Notes under the pieces: model-generated
What the model saw: the letters and a program-made list of their open reading frames with translations, nothing else
What the model was told of the DNA's origin: nothing
Database searches by the model: none
Made by a program: the position numbers and the translations under genes
Shown: positions 23,569 through 35,432 of the stretch, piece after piece
Numbering within the stretch: the stretch's first letter is position 1
Layout of the letters: every line of letters begins with the position of its first letter
Assembly: GCA_027605045.1 (NCBI GenBank)
Contig: JAQFWX010000013.1
Span: 682,001 to 746,000, forward strand
From: Phallus indusiatus
Taxonomy: Eukaryota > Basidiomycota > Agaricomycetes > Phallales > Phallaceae
Direction: 5' to 3'
Length of the DNA: 64,000 nucleotides

Positions 23569-24777
23569 ATCCCATAGAAAGAACTAGGTTCACAAGTTTA
23601 TTGAGGTGGTTTTGGCGGGATATGTCATTTAGATTTGGATATTTGTAACAAGATTTATGGTCTAGATAAAGCCTTTTAAAACCTGGACATTGGTTGACTG
23701 CAGAAATTGGTTAATCATTAGCACGTCGCTGACTTTTATTTTTTTAGCGTCACTCCCCCGCAACGATGTCTGAGTAAGCGTGGTATTTATATGCATCCCC
23801 GTCCTTGATTCGGTCACCCGTCCAGGTCCTAGCATCCCATGCAGGAAACATGGTGAGGGAAAGTTGACGGGCAGTCAAGACTGCGTAGGCCTGGACCCAC
23901 ACTACTTCAACGCGGGGGCGTGCTTGAATAATAGTACATTGAAAACAATGATTGTTTTAGACTGAATTTTCAAGGTAAAAGATACAATTTCTTAAGAAGT
24001 TGAATGGAAACTGGTGTAAACTCTTTTTCGAATTTAGTCTCCACCTGTTCTGGAACCGGAGTCAATGCGCCTTCAGCTTCAGTACTTCAGTACCAGTGTT
24101 GGGCGCTTAGTGCTGAGCACGGCTTGCGTTGGCAACCAATCCGCACCAGTAGGCTCTCAAGATCTCACGTGTCAGGCCGCTAACGTGGTTTCTCGTACCA
24201 TTTATACTTCTTCTGTACAATAATTACATCTCGATGAACGGGACGGCGCTAACGATATCAACCGTTGCATGGCGGATTATTCGTACCTCGTACCTGCGTC
24301 ATGAACACGGGTCTACCGGAAGTACGACGTCGAAAAAAATTTTGTTTCAAATTTCAGGCTAAATACTGATTCCGCTCTTCAGTTGTGTACCTGATTTTGA
24401 CAATTCTTCTTGATGGAGAGTGGAGAAACGAATGCTGTCACTGGTGATAGCAAGTGCCAAGTCCACTCTTTTTATAGCTACTTATACATGTGATTCGTGA
24501 ATGCTTGAAAATTCTATCTCTAGTCCCACTTTTGAATGGTGCGTCAAATGAATAGCGGGATTTTGCCAGTTGTGGCAAAATGCCGCTTTTTTCCACTTTC
24601 ATAGTGCAACGTTCGCATGACACTCCATTATTGTCTCGTAAGTACTAGTCCCATTCTCCTGAACTCATGCTGAGGTCAGGTGGGATAAAAAAAATTGTTC
24701 CATCCAATTAAGCGTTGGAGGTTATTGTCTTTATATATACCAACACTTTTCAGAGATTGTCATAGTATCACACTCAG
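23569..24777. other. 1.2-kb intergenic stretch between P450-5 and P450-6
   Basis: I see no gene. A TATA-like TTTATATATACC near 24730-24741 precedes P450-6 by about 40 bp; the subgroup-B element is absent here. Confidence 0.4.
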
Positions 24778-26899
24778 ATGATGACAACCTCCATACACAT
24801 GAACGATATCGCAAAGTATTGCGGATTAACCTTCGTCATGTTCTTTCTGTTGTATTGGTTCAAAGTACGCATTCGGATCCCGAAGGGTAAGTTCATTGAT
24901 ATATCTCATATTGTCTTCACAAATGATGATAAACTTAGGTTATCAACTGCCTCCCGGCCCTCCGAGGAAACCTCTTATCGGGAATTTGCTAGATATCCCC
25001 CTCAAAAAGGAGTGGCGAACATATCATAAATGGTCTAAGATCTACGGTTAGTGGTATTAGAAAGTTTTATGAAATTTTTCCTATTCGGCCCAGGTGATTT
25101 GACCTACTTAAACATATGCGGAGTCTCTATTCTTGTTGTTAACTCCCATAAACTGGTTTCGGAGCTCTTCGACCAGCGGGGAGCGATATATTCTGATAGA
25201 TTTCAGTCGACCATGCTCGGGGAATTGTAGGTTTAACGACCTTTAACGACGAGCTTTCATTCATTCAGCGCGTTGTAGAGCTGGCATTTCGAATCTGGCC
25301 ACGTATCAGCCCCACGAAAAGTGGAAACACCAGCGTTCAATTTTTCATCGGTATTTCAGCAAATCTTCTATTTCGCAATACCAAGTATTACTCGATAAAT
25401 CGGCCGGGTACGTTATCCTTATCATCCGTTTGACCTTTTTGAGATCCCGGTCTTAGAAAATTATTGCATCACCTTTATCGGCATCCAGAGGCATTAGAAG
25501 AAGCCACCAGGTATGCCATCGGCTCATTGGTTATAGAGGTATAAGATTTATTAATTATCTTTACGAATATATTGATGAGCAACCCCTTATTCTAAGATAA
25601 CTTACGGAATAGAAATCCTCACACAGAACGATCCTTGCATAAGAATGGCAGAGAACGTCGCGGCGTTCATCAGGGAGGTCTCAAAACCAGGGGCATGCTT
25701 AGTTGACCTCATCCCGGCTTGTATGTCTGATATTACCTACCTCCAATGAATCTAACCCTTTCAGTGAAATATATTCCTTCTTGTGTTCCTGGTGCGAGCT
25801 TCCAAAAGAAAGCAAAACAACTGAACGCGGAATTTATTTCGATGGTTACTGTACCTTTCAACATTGTCAGAAATACTATGGTACGTGCTCTTACTTGACT
25901 TGACATGGAGGCGACGACTAATTCTAAATATGTAGAAAACAGGGTGTGCAACACCATCAATCGTTGGGAGTTTTCTTGAAGAAATCGAATCTAAAGGATC
26001 CGAAACGGCCGAATCAGATCAACAAACAATTCAAGAAGTCGGGGCCATGATTTATATGGCTGCATTAGATACCGTAGGTTTTTTTACTAACATAATGTTC
26101 ATTTCTATTTTTAACGCTCTAGTAGACAGTTTCGTCCGTACAGACGTTTATTCTAGCCATGCTTTTATATCCGGGCGTACAAAAGAAAGCCCAAAGAGAA
26201 TTAGACAACCTTGAAGGCGCACTGCCATCATTGAACGATCGGAAAAATCTTCCATATGTCGATGCCTTGTGTAAAGAGGTTTTACGTTGGCATGCAGCTG
26301 TTCCACTCGGCTTTCCACACATGCTGAAGGAGGATGATATAATTGGAGAATATTTTGTGCCTAAGGGTACTCTTGTTATGGGCAACACCTGGTGAGCAGA
26401 CTCATGATGAGCTTTAGACTTTCTATAATTTATGTGCCATCAAAGGACCCTTTTACATTCGGTGTCCCTATTTGGGGATGATGCTGAGACATTCAACCCC
26501 GAGAGATTTTTGAAGCGGGGTGTTAATTATCCAGATGCTGCATTTGGTTTCGGTCGAAGGTTAGTTTATTTTATGACAACCCGGTATATACTATGTTCAC
26601 ACAATAATACATAGGATATGCCCTGGTCGCCACCTGGCTGACAGTATACTTTTCACCATGATCACTCGCATCTTGTATGCATTCGATATTACCCCTCATG
26701 AAGGCCCAACAGGACAGGAATTGCCTGGTATAGATCACTTTACTTCTGGAATAATTTCGTAAGCCAATTTTTAGTTTACAATGCTACATTACCTTAGCTA
26801 ACGGGGTTTAGAAATCCACAACCTTTTAAATGTAAATTTATCCCTCGGACTCCGCAGTCAAAGATGTTTTTGGAGCAGTTATCAGCATTCGAAGCATAG
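24778..26899 (+). CDS. P450-6, cytochrome P450 monooxygenase (subgroup C)
   Basis: A complete 12-exon gene. It opens MMTTSIHMNDIAKYCGLTFV then FFLLYWFKVRIRIPKG; the internal Met at 24799 is the counterpart of P450-7's second Met and is an alternative start. Exon 2 gives GYQLPPGPPRKPLIGN, exon 4 AGISNLATYQPHEKW, the I helix AALDT-TVSSVQTFILAM, then EVLRWHAAVP, FNPERFLKRG and FGFGRR-ICPGRHLAD. The tail is NPQPFKCKFIPRTPQS and ends ...LSAFEA. The exon-9 acceptor follows a CTCTAGTAG run; using the last AG keeps the frame. The TVSSVQTF wording after the conserved Thr differs from subgroup B (TESTLLVFF), supporting a separate subgroup with P450-7. Confidence 0.92.
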
Positions 26900-28041
26900 T
26901 TCATCCCTTGAAAACACGGTCTGCGATTTTTGCGTTTTTACATTGGGGGGGGATTGGGAAACACCAATTTGTAGTCTCCTTACATGCTTACCAGCCTTTG
27001 AATATAAGAATGATCAGATGATATCGGGGCTCTCATGAGGTGTTGTACGTCATGAACGTTCGACCATCCCGTTCCCAGATATGACTTTCCTAAAGGATAA
27101 AGCGACAATGCACAATCGCTAATTGTAGTCTAATAAGAAGGTTGCAACTATACCTACGCATACAAATTTTTCGTCTCTGATCGTACGTTCAAACAGCGCC
27201 AATTCATTAAAATATTATCATGATATCGCTTGGGGTTTGTCTTGGTGTTGAGCGCGCGCCCGCAGTTATTATATTCCAATGTATCGGAGCAATTCAAGCC
27301 AGTAATGTTAGCATCAAAGTCCGTTTGGGACGTATAACTATGAGTATCAACTCGAAAAAAAAGTAGGAAGACGTTGACAGTATCGGTTAATTCAGTTACT
27401 GCTAGTAAGTGTATATACATATAGGCTTCTATTTCTTTTACATAAAATCTAACCAAATACTAGTTTCCGCTCTCGGTCCAATGTTCGTTCGTGCCTCTGA
27501 TTTTCAAATTGATGTCACTGAGAAATTGAAAATGAGCGTTGCCACCACGGCCAGAAAATCGACTATCAGATGAGCTAATCCAAAAGGTCGAGGTGAGCGT
27601 TCTTGGTTCGGTGATTTATCAATTGACCAGTTCAGATCTTCCCGGGCTGGTACTTTCACCCCTGAATGTACATGTGAGTACCTAGATATTTAAGTAATCT
27701 CTAACCATACTTAGTGCATCAAATCAATATACATATAATAGCGCTACTTTGTCCATCACTCGCCGTCAAGTGCCGTTATCTTCATTTTTATTGCAATCTT
27801 TACTGTAAATTCGCATGGTGCCTTTGTTATCTTCTCATTTCGGTGATATTTTTTTCAAATCCGTACGGTGCCTTTGTGATTGTCCCATTATTTCATCACT
27901 GAAATGGGGTTTCTTCTGCCAGAGCCAGGTGAGCAAAGCAGTGCCTCGTTCCGTCGACTTTTGAATTCGACTTTTGAATTGATATTTATATACTGTCGTT
28001 TCAAAAACTTGTCCTGTGGTATTTAGCTGGTGTCAGTCTTC
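26900..28041. other. 1.1-kb intergenic stretch between P450-6 and P450-7
   Basis: I see nothing that supports a gene. A short alternating GCGCGCGCCCGC tract at 27249-27260 stands out in otherwise AT-rich sequence. Confidence 0.4.
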
Positions 28042-30165
28042 ATGCATATGAATGACGTTGCAAAGTATTGCGAACTAATCTTCGCCATATTCTTCCTGCT
28101 ATATTGGTACAAGATACGCATTCGGGTTCCAAAAGGTAGGCATAGTAGTCACGTAGTATCTCATCGTTCAAATTGATCAATAAATTTAGGTTATCGATTG
28201 CCCCCTGGCCCTCCAAGGAAATTTCTCATCGGAAATCTGCTAGACATTCCTCTTCAAGAAGAATGGAAAGCATATAATAAATGGTTCAAGAATTATGGTT
28301 GGTATTATCGGAAAGTGTTATTGTTAAATTCCTCATATCCATGTCTAGGCGATCTGACCTATTTGAACATATGCGGCCTTTCCGTTCTTGTTGTTAACTC
28401 CTATAAACTGGCTTCTGAGCTCTTCGATCAAAAAGGAGCAGTATACTCTGACAGATTCCAGTCAACTATGATCATCGAACTGTACGTTCAACGATCTTCA
28501 ATAGCGGAGTTTCATAAACTCAACGTGTTATGCAGAGCTGGTATTATGAATTTGGCCATGTTGCAACCCGACAAAAAATGGCGACACCAGCGCTCAATTC
28601 TTCACCGGTATTTCGGTAAATCTTCGACGGCGCAGTACCAGGAATCGCTCGGGAAATATGCAAAGTATGTCAAATCATTTTTTTTTTCATTTGTTTGGCC
28701 TTTATCGAGATTCTTGTCTTAGGAAGCTAATGCATCAACTTCACCAAGATCCGGAGTCTTTGGAGAAATCTACAAGGCATGCCATCGGTTCATTTATTAT
28801 AGAGGTATTTCACAGAATCATGTAATATGCATCATCGTGCACCAACAAGCAATTCCTTCAAAGACTACATATGGGATAAAAACTCTCACAGAGAATGATC
28901 CTTGCATTAAATTTTCGGAAAATGTTTTGGGATTCATCGACGAGTTCTCAATACCAGGGGCATGCTTAGTTGACCTATTCCCATCTCGTACGTCGATATC
29001 ATTTACCTTTACCTTCTTTTATTTTAAAGCTTGACAGTGAAATATGTCCCCTCTTGGGTCCCTGGGGCGAGTTTCCGAAGAAAAGCTAAACAGTCGAATA
29101 CAGAATTCAAGTCAATGGTCAATGTACCATTTACTATTGTCAAGAATGCTATTGTACGTCCGCTCATCTATCATAACCCAAAAATGACTACTACCAAATT
29201 CAAATAGAAATCAGGGAATGCGCCTCCTTCTATCGTTGGAAGTTTGCTTGAGCAACTTGAATCTAAAGAGTCAAGCGAATCGGAATCAGATTTAGAGACA
29301 ATTCAAGAGATAGGGGCCATGGTTTACTTGGCCGCGATAGACACCGTACGTTCTTGTGACTGATTTTTCTTTGTTTTTCAACGTGATAGTAGGTTGTGAC
29401 CTCGGTACGAACATTTGTTATGGCGATGCTCTTACATCCGGACGTTCAGAAGAAAGCGCAAAGAGAATTAGACAATCTTGGGGGAACACTGCCGTCATTG
29501 GATGATAGGAAAAATCTTCCCTATATCGACGCCATATGTAAAGAGGTCTTGCGCTGGCACCCAGCTGTTCCGCTCGTTCCACACATGCTGAAAGAAGATG
29601 ATATTATCGGAGAATATTTTGTGCCCAAGGGTACTATTGTTATGGGCAACGCCTGGTGAGCAGATTCCGATACATGAGCACCTAGTCTTTTGTAATCTAT
29701 GTGCCACCCAAGGACCCTTTTACATTCGGAGTCCGCATATGGAGATGACGTTGAGATATTCAACCCCGAGAGATTTTTGAAACCGAATGTCAGTTACCCA
29801 GATGCGGCATTTGGTTTCGGCCGAAGGTAAGTCTACTTTCTGACGACAAGTTGCATCATATACCCCAATGATGCATAGAATATGCCCCGGTCGTCATTTG
29901 GGTGACACTGCACTTTTTATCTATGTCACTCACATCTTGTATACATTCGATATCATCCCTCATGAGGGACCAACAGGACAAGAGCTGCCCAATGTTGACG
30001 ATTTTGTTTCTGGATTGATTTCGTGAGCTTATTCTGATTAATTAGAGCACTATGTTATCCTAACTAGGGGGATTTAGGAGCCCAAAGCCTTTTAGATGTC
30101 AATTTATCCCTCGAACCATACATTCAAAGACATTTTTGGAGCAGTTATCGACACTCGACGCATGA
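28042..30165 (+). CDS. P450-7, cytochrome P450 monooxygenase (subgroup C)
   Basis: A complete 12-exon gene tandem to P450-6. It starts MHMNDVAKYCELIFAIFFLL, with GYRLPPGPPRKFLIGN, AGIMNLAMLQPDKKW, EVLRWHPAVP, FNPERFLKPN and FGFGRR-ICPGRHLGD. Two points differ from its paralogues. The I helix is AAIDT-VVTSVRTF, so the second Thr of the oxygen-binding DTT motif is Val. The segment after ExxR reads PLVPHML where others have PLGFPHML, an in-frame loss of one codon. Neither breaks the frame. The last exon encodes SPKPFRCQFIPRT and ends LSTLDA. It converges with P450-8, 436 bp away. Confidence 0.9.
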
Positions 30166-30601
30166 TGATTTTTTAAGTACAGTTCGCGCCTTGTGAAGTA
30201 GATTTTGATTGTTGCGATTTACGTCTGAGTCTTCATTAAATATGTAGTATGTTACTTAGAAAATATGAGTTTTTCTGGCTACAGTCTTTGTACTGGGCTG
30301 ATGCCGCGTCTTTACGGGAAAGGTCTTGAGGCTTCAAAACCACCGCTTGGCGCATACATTTGTCCAGGTCTGGCGCCAGGGAAGTAACAAAGTCCAAAAA
30401 TGAGACAAGCAAACCCTGCGACCGGTTGTCGAACTTACAAACATAAAACACAGCTCGCGGGATTTACATTCATCATTCAATCGGCTCCTATTAGTGTTCT
30501 TAACCTTTCCTGAGCTCAGGCGCCGTATCTTGAACTACAAATACGAAAACAATATTTTATACAATTTCTCATGGGAAGTTAATTAAACAACATTTATCCG
30601 T
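30166..30601. other. Convergent spacer between P450-7 and P450-8
   Basis: This is the turning point of the array, where the + block (P450-4 to -7) meets the - block (P450-8 to -10). No gene is visible. Confidence 0.45.
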
Positions 30602-32714
30602 TCATCTGAATGCCGATAACTGCTCCAGTAAAGTCCTTAATTGGGAAGAGCGAGGAGTGATTTTGCATTTGAACGGTCGTGGACACCTAAAGATCTCATT
30701 AGTCGTACAGGTCATGTTGAAATGGAGAACATACGAGATCAAGCCAGGAACAAAATTATCTACATCAGGCAACTCCGGTCCCTTTGGACCTTCATAAGGC
30801 GTGATATCGAATGTATACAGGACATGCGATATCATGATAAAAAGTATATTGTCAACAATATAACGATCAGGACAAACTCTGAAAAATGTTCTGTAAAATT
30901 CACTATACTCATAATTCATGAAGAAACCGACCGTCGTCCAAAGCCAAATGCATTATCAGGATACTTGACATTTGGTTTGAGGAATCTGTCAGGATTGAAT
31001 TTGTCGACGTCCTTCCCATACACCGACTCCGAATGTAGGAGAGATCTTGAAAGGGATTATTTATTTTACAAAAAATATCACGCAATAGTGAAGAAAGGCG
31101 AACTCACCACCCATTCCCCACCACAATAGTACCCTTTGGTACAAAATAATTACCGATGATGTCACCTTCTTTGAGCATGTGTGGAAAGGCAATGGGTACA
31201 GCTGGATGCCAGCGCAAAACTTCTTGACACAAAGCCCCGATATAGGGAAGATTCCTTCTGTCGTCGAATGATGGGAGTGTACCCCCATCAAGGACGTCGT
31301 CTAATTCTTTTTGAGCTTTCTTCTGTACGCCAGGATATAAAAGCATGGCGAGGAAAAAAACTAGTGCCGCCTCTGTCTGTATACGATATAAGATTACAAG
31401 GACAACGCGTGGGTGACATAGCTTACAGTATCTATGGCAGCCATATAAACAGTGGCACCTACTTCGCGAATTGTCTTTTCATCTTCACCCGTTTGATACT
31501 CTTTAGTATTTTTCGAGTCTTCAAGGAATGCCCCAACTAAAGAAAACGGCGCGTCTCCTGTTTTCTAAGGAAATTAAATTATTAACCTTCTAGATGCAAA
31601 ATTAACGCACGCACCATTGCTGTTTTGTAGCATTAAATGGAACATTAGCCATCATCGTCACCTCAGTGCCCAATTGTTTGGCTTTCCCCCGGAAACCGGC
31701 ACCAGGAACCCAGGAAGGAATATACTTCACTGACAAACTCCTAAGTGAACCCATGAATGCACAATAGTTTCGAAACATACGGATTGGAATAAAATCAACG
31801 AGATAAGCACCAGGTGCAGATATTTCCGCTACGAGTTTTACTGCATTCTCTGCTAATTTTATATATGGATCATTCTCTGGAAGAGCTTTTATACCATAAA
31901 CCATCTGGGAATGATTATTATGTCTATACGCTGTGTACATTGTAATACACATGAGAATTCGCACCTTTATTATTAGCGCTCCGATGGCATGTCTACAATG
32001 CTCTCTGAATTGATCAGGAGCTTGATAAAGGCGATAAGATAAATTCCTAAGAGAATATATATTTCATAAGACCACAGCCTTGGTAAGACATAAGCAAGCA
32101 AACACGCACTTCGCAGAGTCTTCAAAAATTTGGCGGTATTGCGGTAACGCACTGGGTTTGTCTAAGTACTGATGAATGATTGCACGATGCCTCCTCCAAG
32201 TTTCATTGTGGCTATACTCCAATCCCAACCAGCGCTACGCGATTTACTTAAGCCACATCAGTTGTCAGCGACGATCAAGAGCTTACAGGTCAGTGAGCAT
32301 GGTAGAGTGAAATCGACTGGAATATATTCCTCCGCGTTGATCGAATAGTTCGGAAATTAATTTGTAAGAGTTGACAAAGAGAATAGAGGTGCCACATAAA
32401 TTCAAGTACGTTAAATCTCCTATAATAAACCTGAGCATCTTGTGGATGAAGTTATTGGTTACAATTACCATAAATCTTAGACCATTTTTCGTATGTTTGC
32501 CATTCTTTTTGGAGAGGGATATCTAGCAGATTTCCGATTAGAAGCTTTCTCGGGGGACCAGGAGGTAACTTATATCCTGGATCAATTGGTGATGCAGTAG
32601 TTTATGTTATGCTAAAGACGATGTACCTTGTGGGACACGGACACGTATCTTGAACCAGTACAGTAGGAAGAAAGCGATGGAAGAGATTACGCCCACTTTT
32701 CCAACAATTTCCAT
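30602..32714 (-). pseudogene. P450-8, cytochrome P450 pseudogene (subgroup B)
   Basis: All 12 exons are recognisable, starting MEIVGKVGVISSIAFFLLYW, and the sequence is close to P450-9, but at least four lesions are present. (1) In exon 4 a 10-nt deletion near 32206, between CAT repeats, removes QPN after ATM, shifts the frame and meets TAG at 32162-32164. (2) One nt is missing near 31621 at the end of exon 7 (ACAAAACAGCAATG versus ACAAAAGCAGCAATC in P450-5). (3) The first base of exon 10 at 31045 is A, turning the split Trp codon TG|G into TGA. (4) The heme motif reads CPDR instead of CPGR at 30866-30868. The loss of reading frame is seen directly; that the lesions are real and not sequencing errors is inferred from their number and kind. 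Confidence 0.9.
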
Positions 32715-33317
32715 GGTGTGTTATCCGTATAAATGGGTGTACTGGCGTGTGCGAAACATGGCATCCTTATATACACTCAGTAATTGCTGCCGGAAGAATC
32801 CGATTGCAATTGAATCAGAGAAGATCAAGCTGAGTTTGATGCTTGCCATAAAAAAGAACCCGCAAACAGTTAACGTTCTCCAAGAATTGCTCCACATCAA
32901 ATTACCGCGTGCAACTGAGATATTCGACACTGTTTCAACACGGTGCACCGTAACGCGTAACGAGTAGCGAACGTTATGTAAAGGCTAACGCAAAAGCGCC
33001 GTGCACAATCTTTTTTTCTTCGCGTTCTGTGAGCATGACGGAGAAGCGTAGGCGTTACGCAGATGATGAGCCATACCAATTTTTACAATCACTTTAAGAT
33101 GATGTATGGTGTTGAACTTCTCAATCAGTTGGCACCTACTTCGTGTCTCAACCTTTATCGATTTTAATTATCACCGCCGTCCCCTTCAAGTTCAACATTA
33201 ACTCAGCCTTGCTGCATCTCTGTCTCAAACATTGATGCCTTAAATGACATTTGGATACAATTCACAATGGACTCAAGAATAAAATACATATTCACAGTCA
33301 ACTTAAAAATTATCCGT
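32715..33317. other. Promoter region of P450-8 and 3' flank of P450-9
   Basis: A 600-bp spacer. It holds the subgroup-B promoter element and, near 32950-33065, GC-rich stretches with an ACGCGT at 32951-32956. I see no gene. Confidence 0.45.
32765..32805 (-). promoter_or_regulatory. Subgroup-B promoter element and TATA-like box of P450-8
   Basis: On the minus strand, AATCGGATTCTTCCGGCAGCA lies in 32782-32805 and TGTATATAAGG in 32765-32775, about 50 bp before the start codon. The promoter looks intact although the gene is broken. Confidence 0.55.
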
Positions 33318-35432
33318 TCATTCGAATGTCGATAACTGCTCCAATAAAGTCCTTAGCTGAGAGGAGCGAGGGGTGATTTTGCATTTAAACGGTCGCGGAC
33401 ACCTGAAGATCTCATTAACTGAATGCATATCGCGTTGAAATAGACGACGTACGAAATCAATCCAGGAACAAAATCATCTACGTCGGGCAGCTCTGGTCCT
33501 GCAGGGCCTTCATAAGGTGTAATATCAAAGGTATACAAGACATGTGATATCATGATAAAAAGTATACTGTCAGCAAGGTAACGACCAGGACAAACTCTGA
33601 AAAATGTTCTGTAAAATTCACTATAATCATAGTTCATAAAGAAACCGACCTTCGTCCAAAGCCGAACGCGCTGTCCGGATACTTGGCACTAGGTTTGAGA
33701 AATCTGTCAGGGTTGAATTTGTCCACGTCCTTCCCATACACAGGCTCAGAATGTAAAAGAGACCTTGAAAGAAGTTGTGTTTCCTCCAGAAATCACTTTT
33801 GTATAAAGGAAAAAGTACTTGCCACGCATTCCCTATTACAATAGTATCCTTTGGTATGAAATATTCACCAATGATGTCATCTTCTTTAATCGTATGAGGG
33901 GGAGAGATGGGCACAGTTGGATGCCAGCGCAAAATCTCTTTACACAAGGCCTCGATATAAGGAAGATTCTTTCTGTCGTCAAACGATGGCCATTTACCCC
34001 CACCAAGGACATCATCTAATTCTTTCTGAGCTTTCTTCTGAACGTTTGGATATAAAAGCATGGCAAAAAAGAAAATAAGTAGTGTCGATTCTGTCTGTAC
34101 GCGGTTTAATGGTTAGGGAAATAACATTGCACAGGATAGTGAAGTGGACTTACGCTATCTATTGCACCCATATAAACGGTGGCAGCTACTTGGCGAATAA
34201 GCTTTTCATTTTCGGTAATACTTTCTGACTCTTCAAGTAAATCTTTAACCATCGAAGACGGCGCATCGCCCTTTTTCTGTAAGAAAGTCAGCAAACGATC
34301 TTCCACGACAGAAAGTAATTATAGCACGTACTATTGCTGCCTTGGCATCATTGAACGGAACGTTAACTGCCAGCCCCATGTCGGTGCGTATTTTCTTGGC
34401 TTTTTTCTGGAAGCCAGCACCTGGAAGCCATGAAGGAATATACTTCACTGACAAATTTCTAAGTAAACCCATCAATACACGCTACTTTCGAAACGTACGG
34501 ATTGGGAGAAAATCAACGAAGGAAGCACCCGGCGCAGATGCTTCTGCGACTAGTTTTACAGCACTATCTACCAGCTTTATATATGGATCGTTTTCCGGAA
34601 GGGCTTTTATGCCATAAACCACCTGCAAGCGGTTAGTCTCAGCCTACGTAACTCGTGCGTGTCAGAATTCGTACCTTTATTATTAGTGCTCCGATGGCGT
34701 ATCTAGGATGCTCTCTGAATTGGTTTGGGGATTGATAAAGGCGACATAGTAAGTTCCTTGGATGGCATAAGAGTCGGAGATAAGACATAGATATAGACAA
34801 GCAAACACGCACCTTGCAGAGCTTTCGAAAATTTCTTGGTATTGAGGGAGCACCGGCTTGCTTATATACTTGTGAAGAATTGCGCGATGTTTTCTCCAAA
34901 TCTCATTGGGCTGCATCGTGGCCATACTCCAATCCCAACCTGCCCTACACAACCGGTTCACACCATCACTATATTCAAAACTATCGTGAGCTTACAGATC
35001 AACGAGCATGGTTGAGTGAAATCGGTTGGAATATAGCCCTCCGCGTTGATCAAATAATTCAGAGGCCAATTTATACGAGTTGACGAAGAGAATGGAGGTG
35101 CCGCACAAATTTAGGTACGTTAGATCGCCTGTAACATATTTAAGTTATCCCCTGGATGAGGTTATAAGTTAACCTTACCATAAATCTTGGACCATTTTTC
35201 GTATGTTTGCCATTCCTTCTGTAAGGGAATATCTAATAGATTTCCGATCACGAACTTTCTTGGAGGACCGGGTGGTAATTTGTATCCTAAATCAAGTTGT
35301 GATTTAGTAGAAAATACAGATGTGCGATGGTCGATATTACATACCTCGAGGAATACGGACGCGTATTTTAAACCAATACAACAGGAAGAAAGCGACAGAA
35401 GAAAATAAGCCCAATTTTTCAATGATTCCCAT
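33318..35432 (-). CDS. P450-9, cytochrome P450 monooxygenase (subgroup B)
   Basis: A complete 12-exon gene, all phases checked. It starts MGIIEKLGLFSSVAFFLLYW, then GYKLPPGPPRKFVIGN, GWDWSMATMQPNEIW, EILRWHPTVP, FNPDRFLKPS and FGFGRR-VCPGRYLAD, ending CPRPFKCKI...LSTFE. The I helix is GAIDS-TESTLLIFFFAM, with Ser replacing the first Thr of DTT. After ExxR it reads PISPPHTIKEDD, unlike PLGFPHMLKEDD in most copies. Intron 9 uses a GC donor (GCGTG|GCAAGT). It is tandem upstream of the pseudogene P450-8, its closest relative by eye, and so may be the surviving member of a recent duplicate pair. Confidence 0.92.

Noticed and set aside
27154..27456. 100-codon minus-strand ORF between P450-6 and P450-7
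   Set aside because: No family features, and composition typical of AT-rich intergenic sequence.
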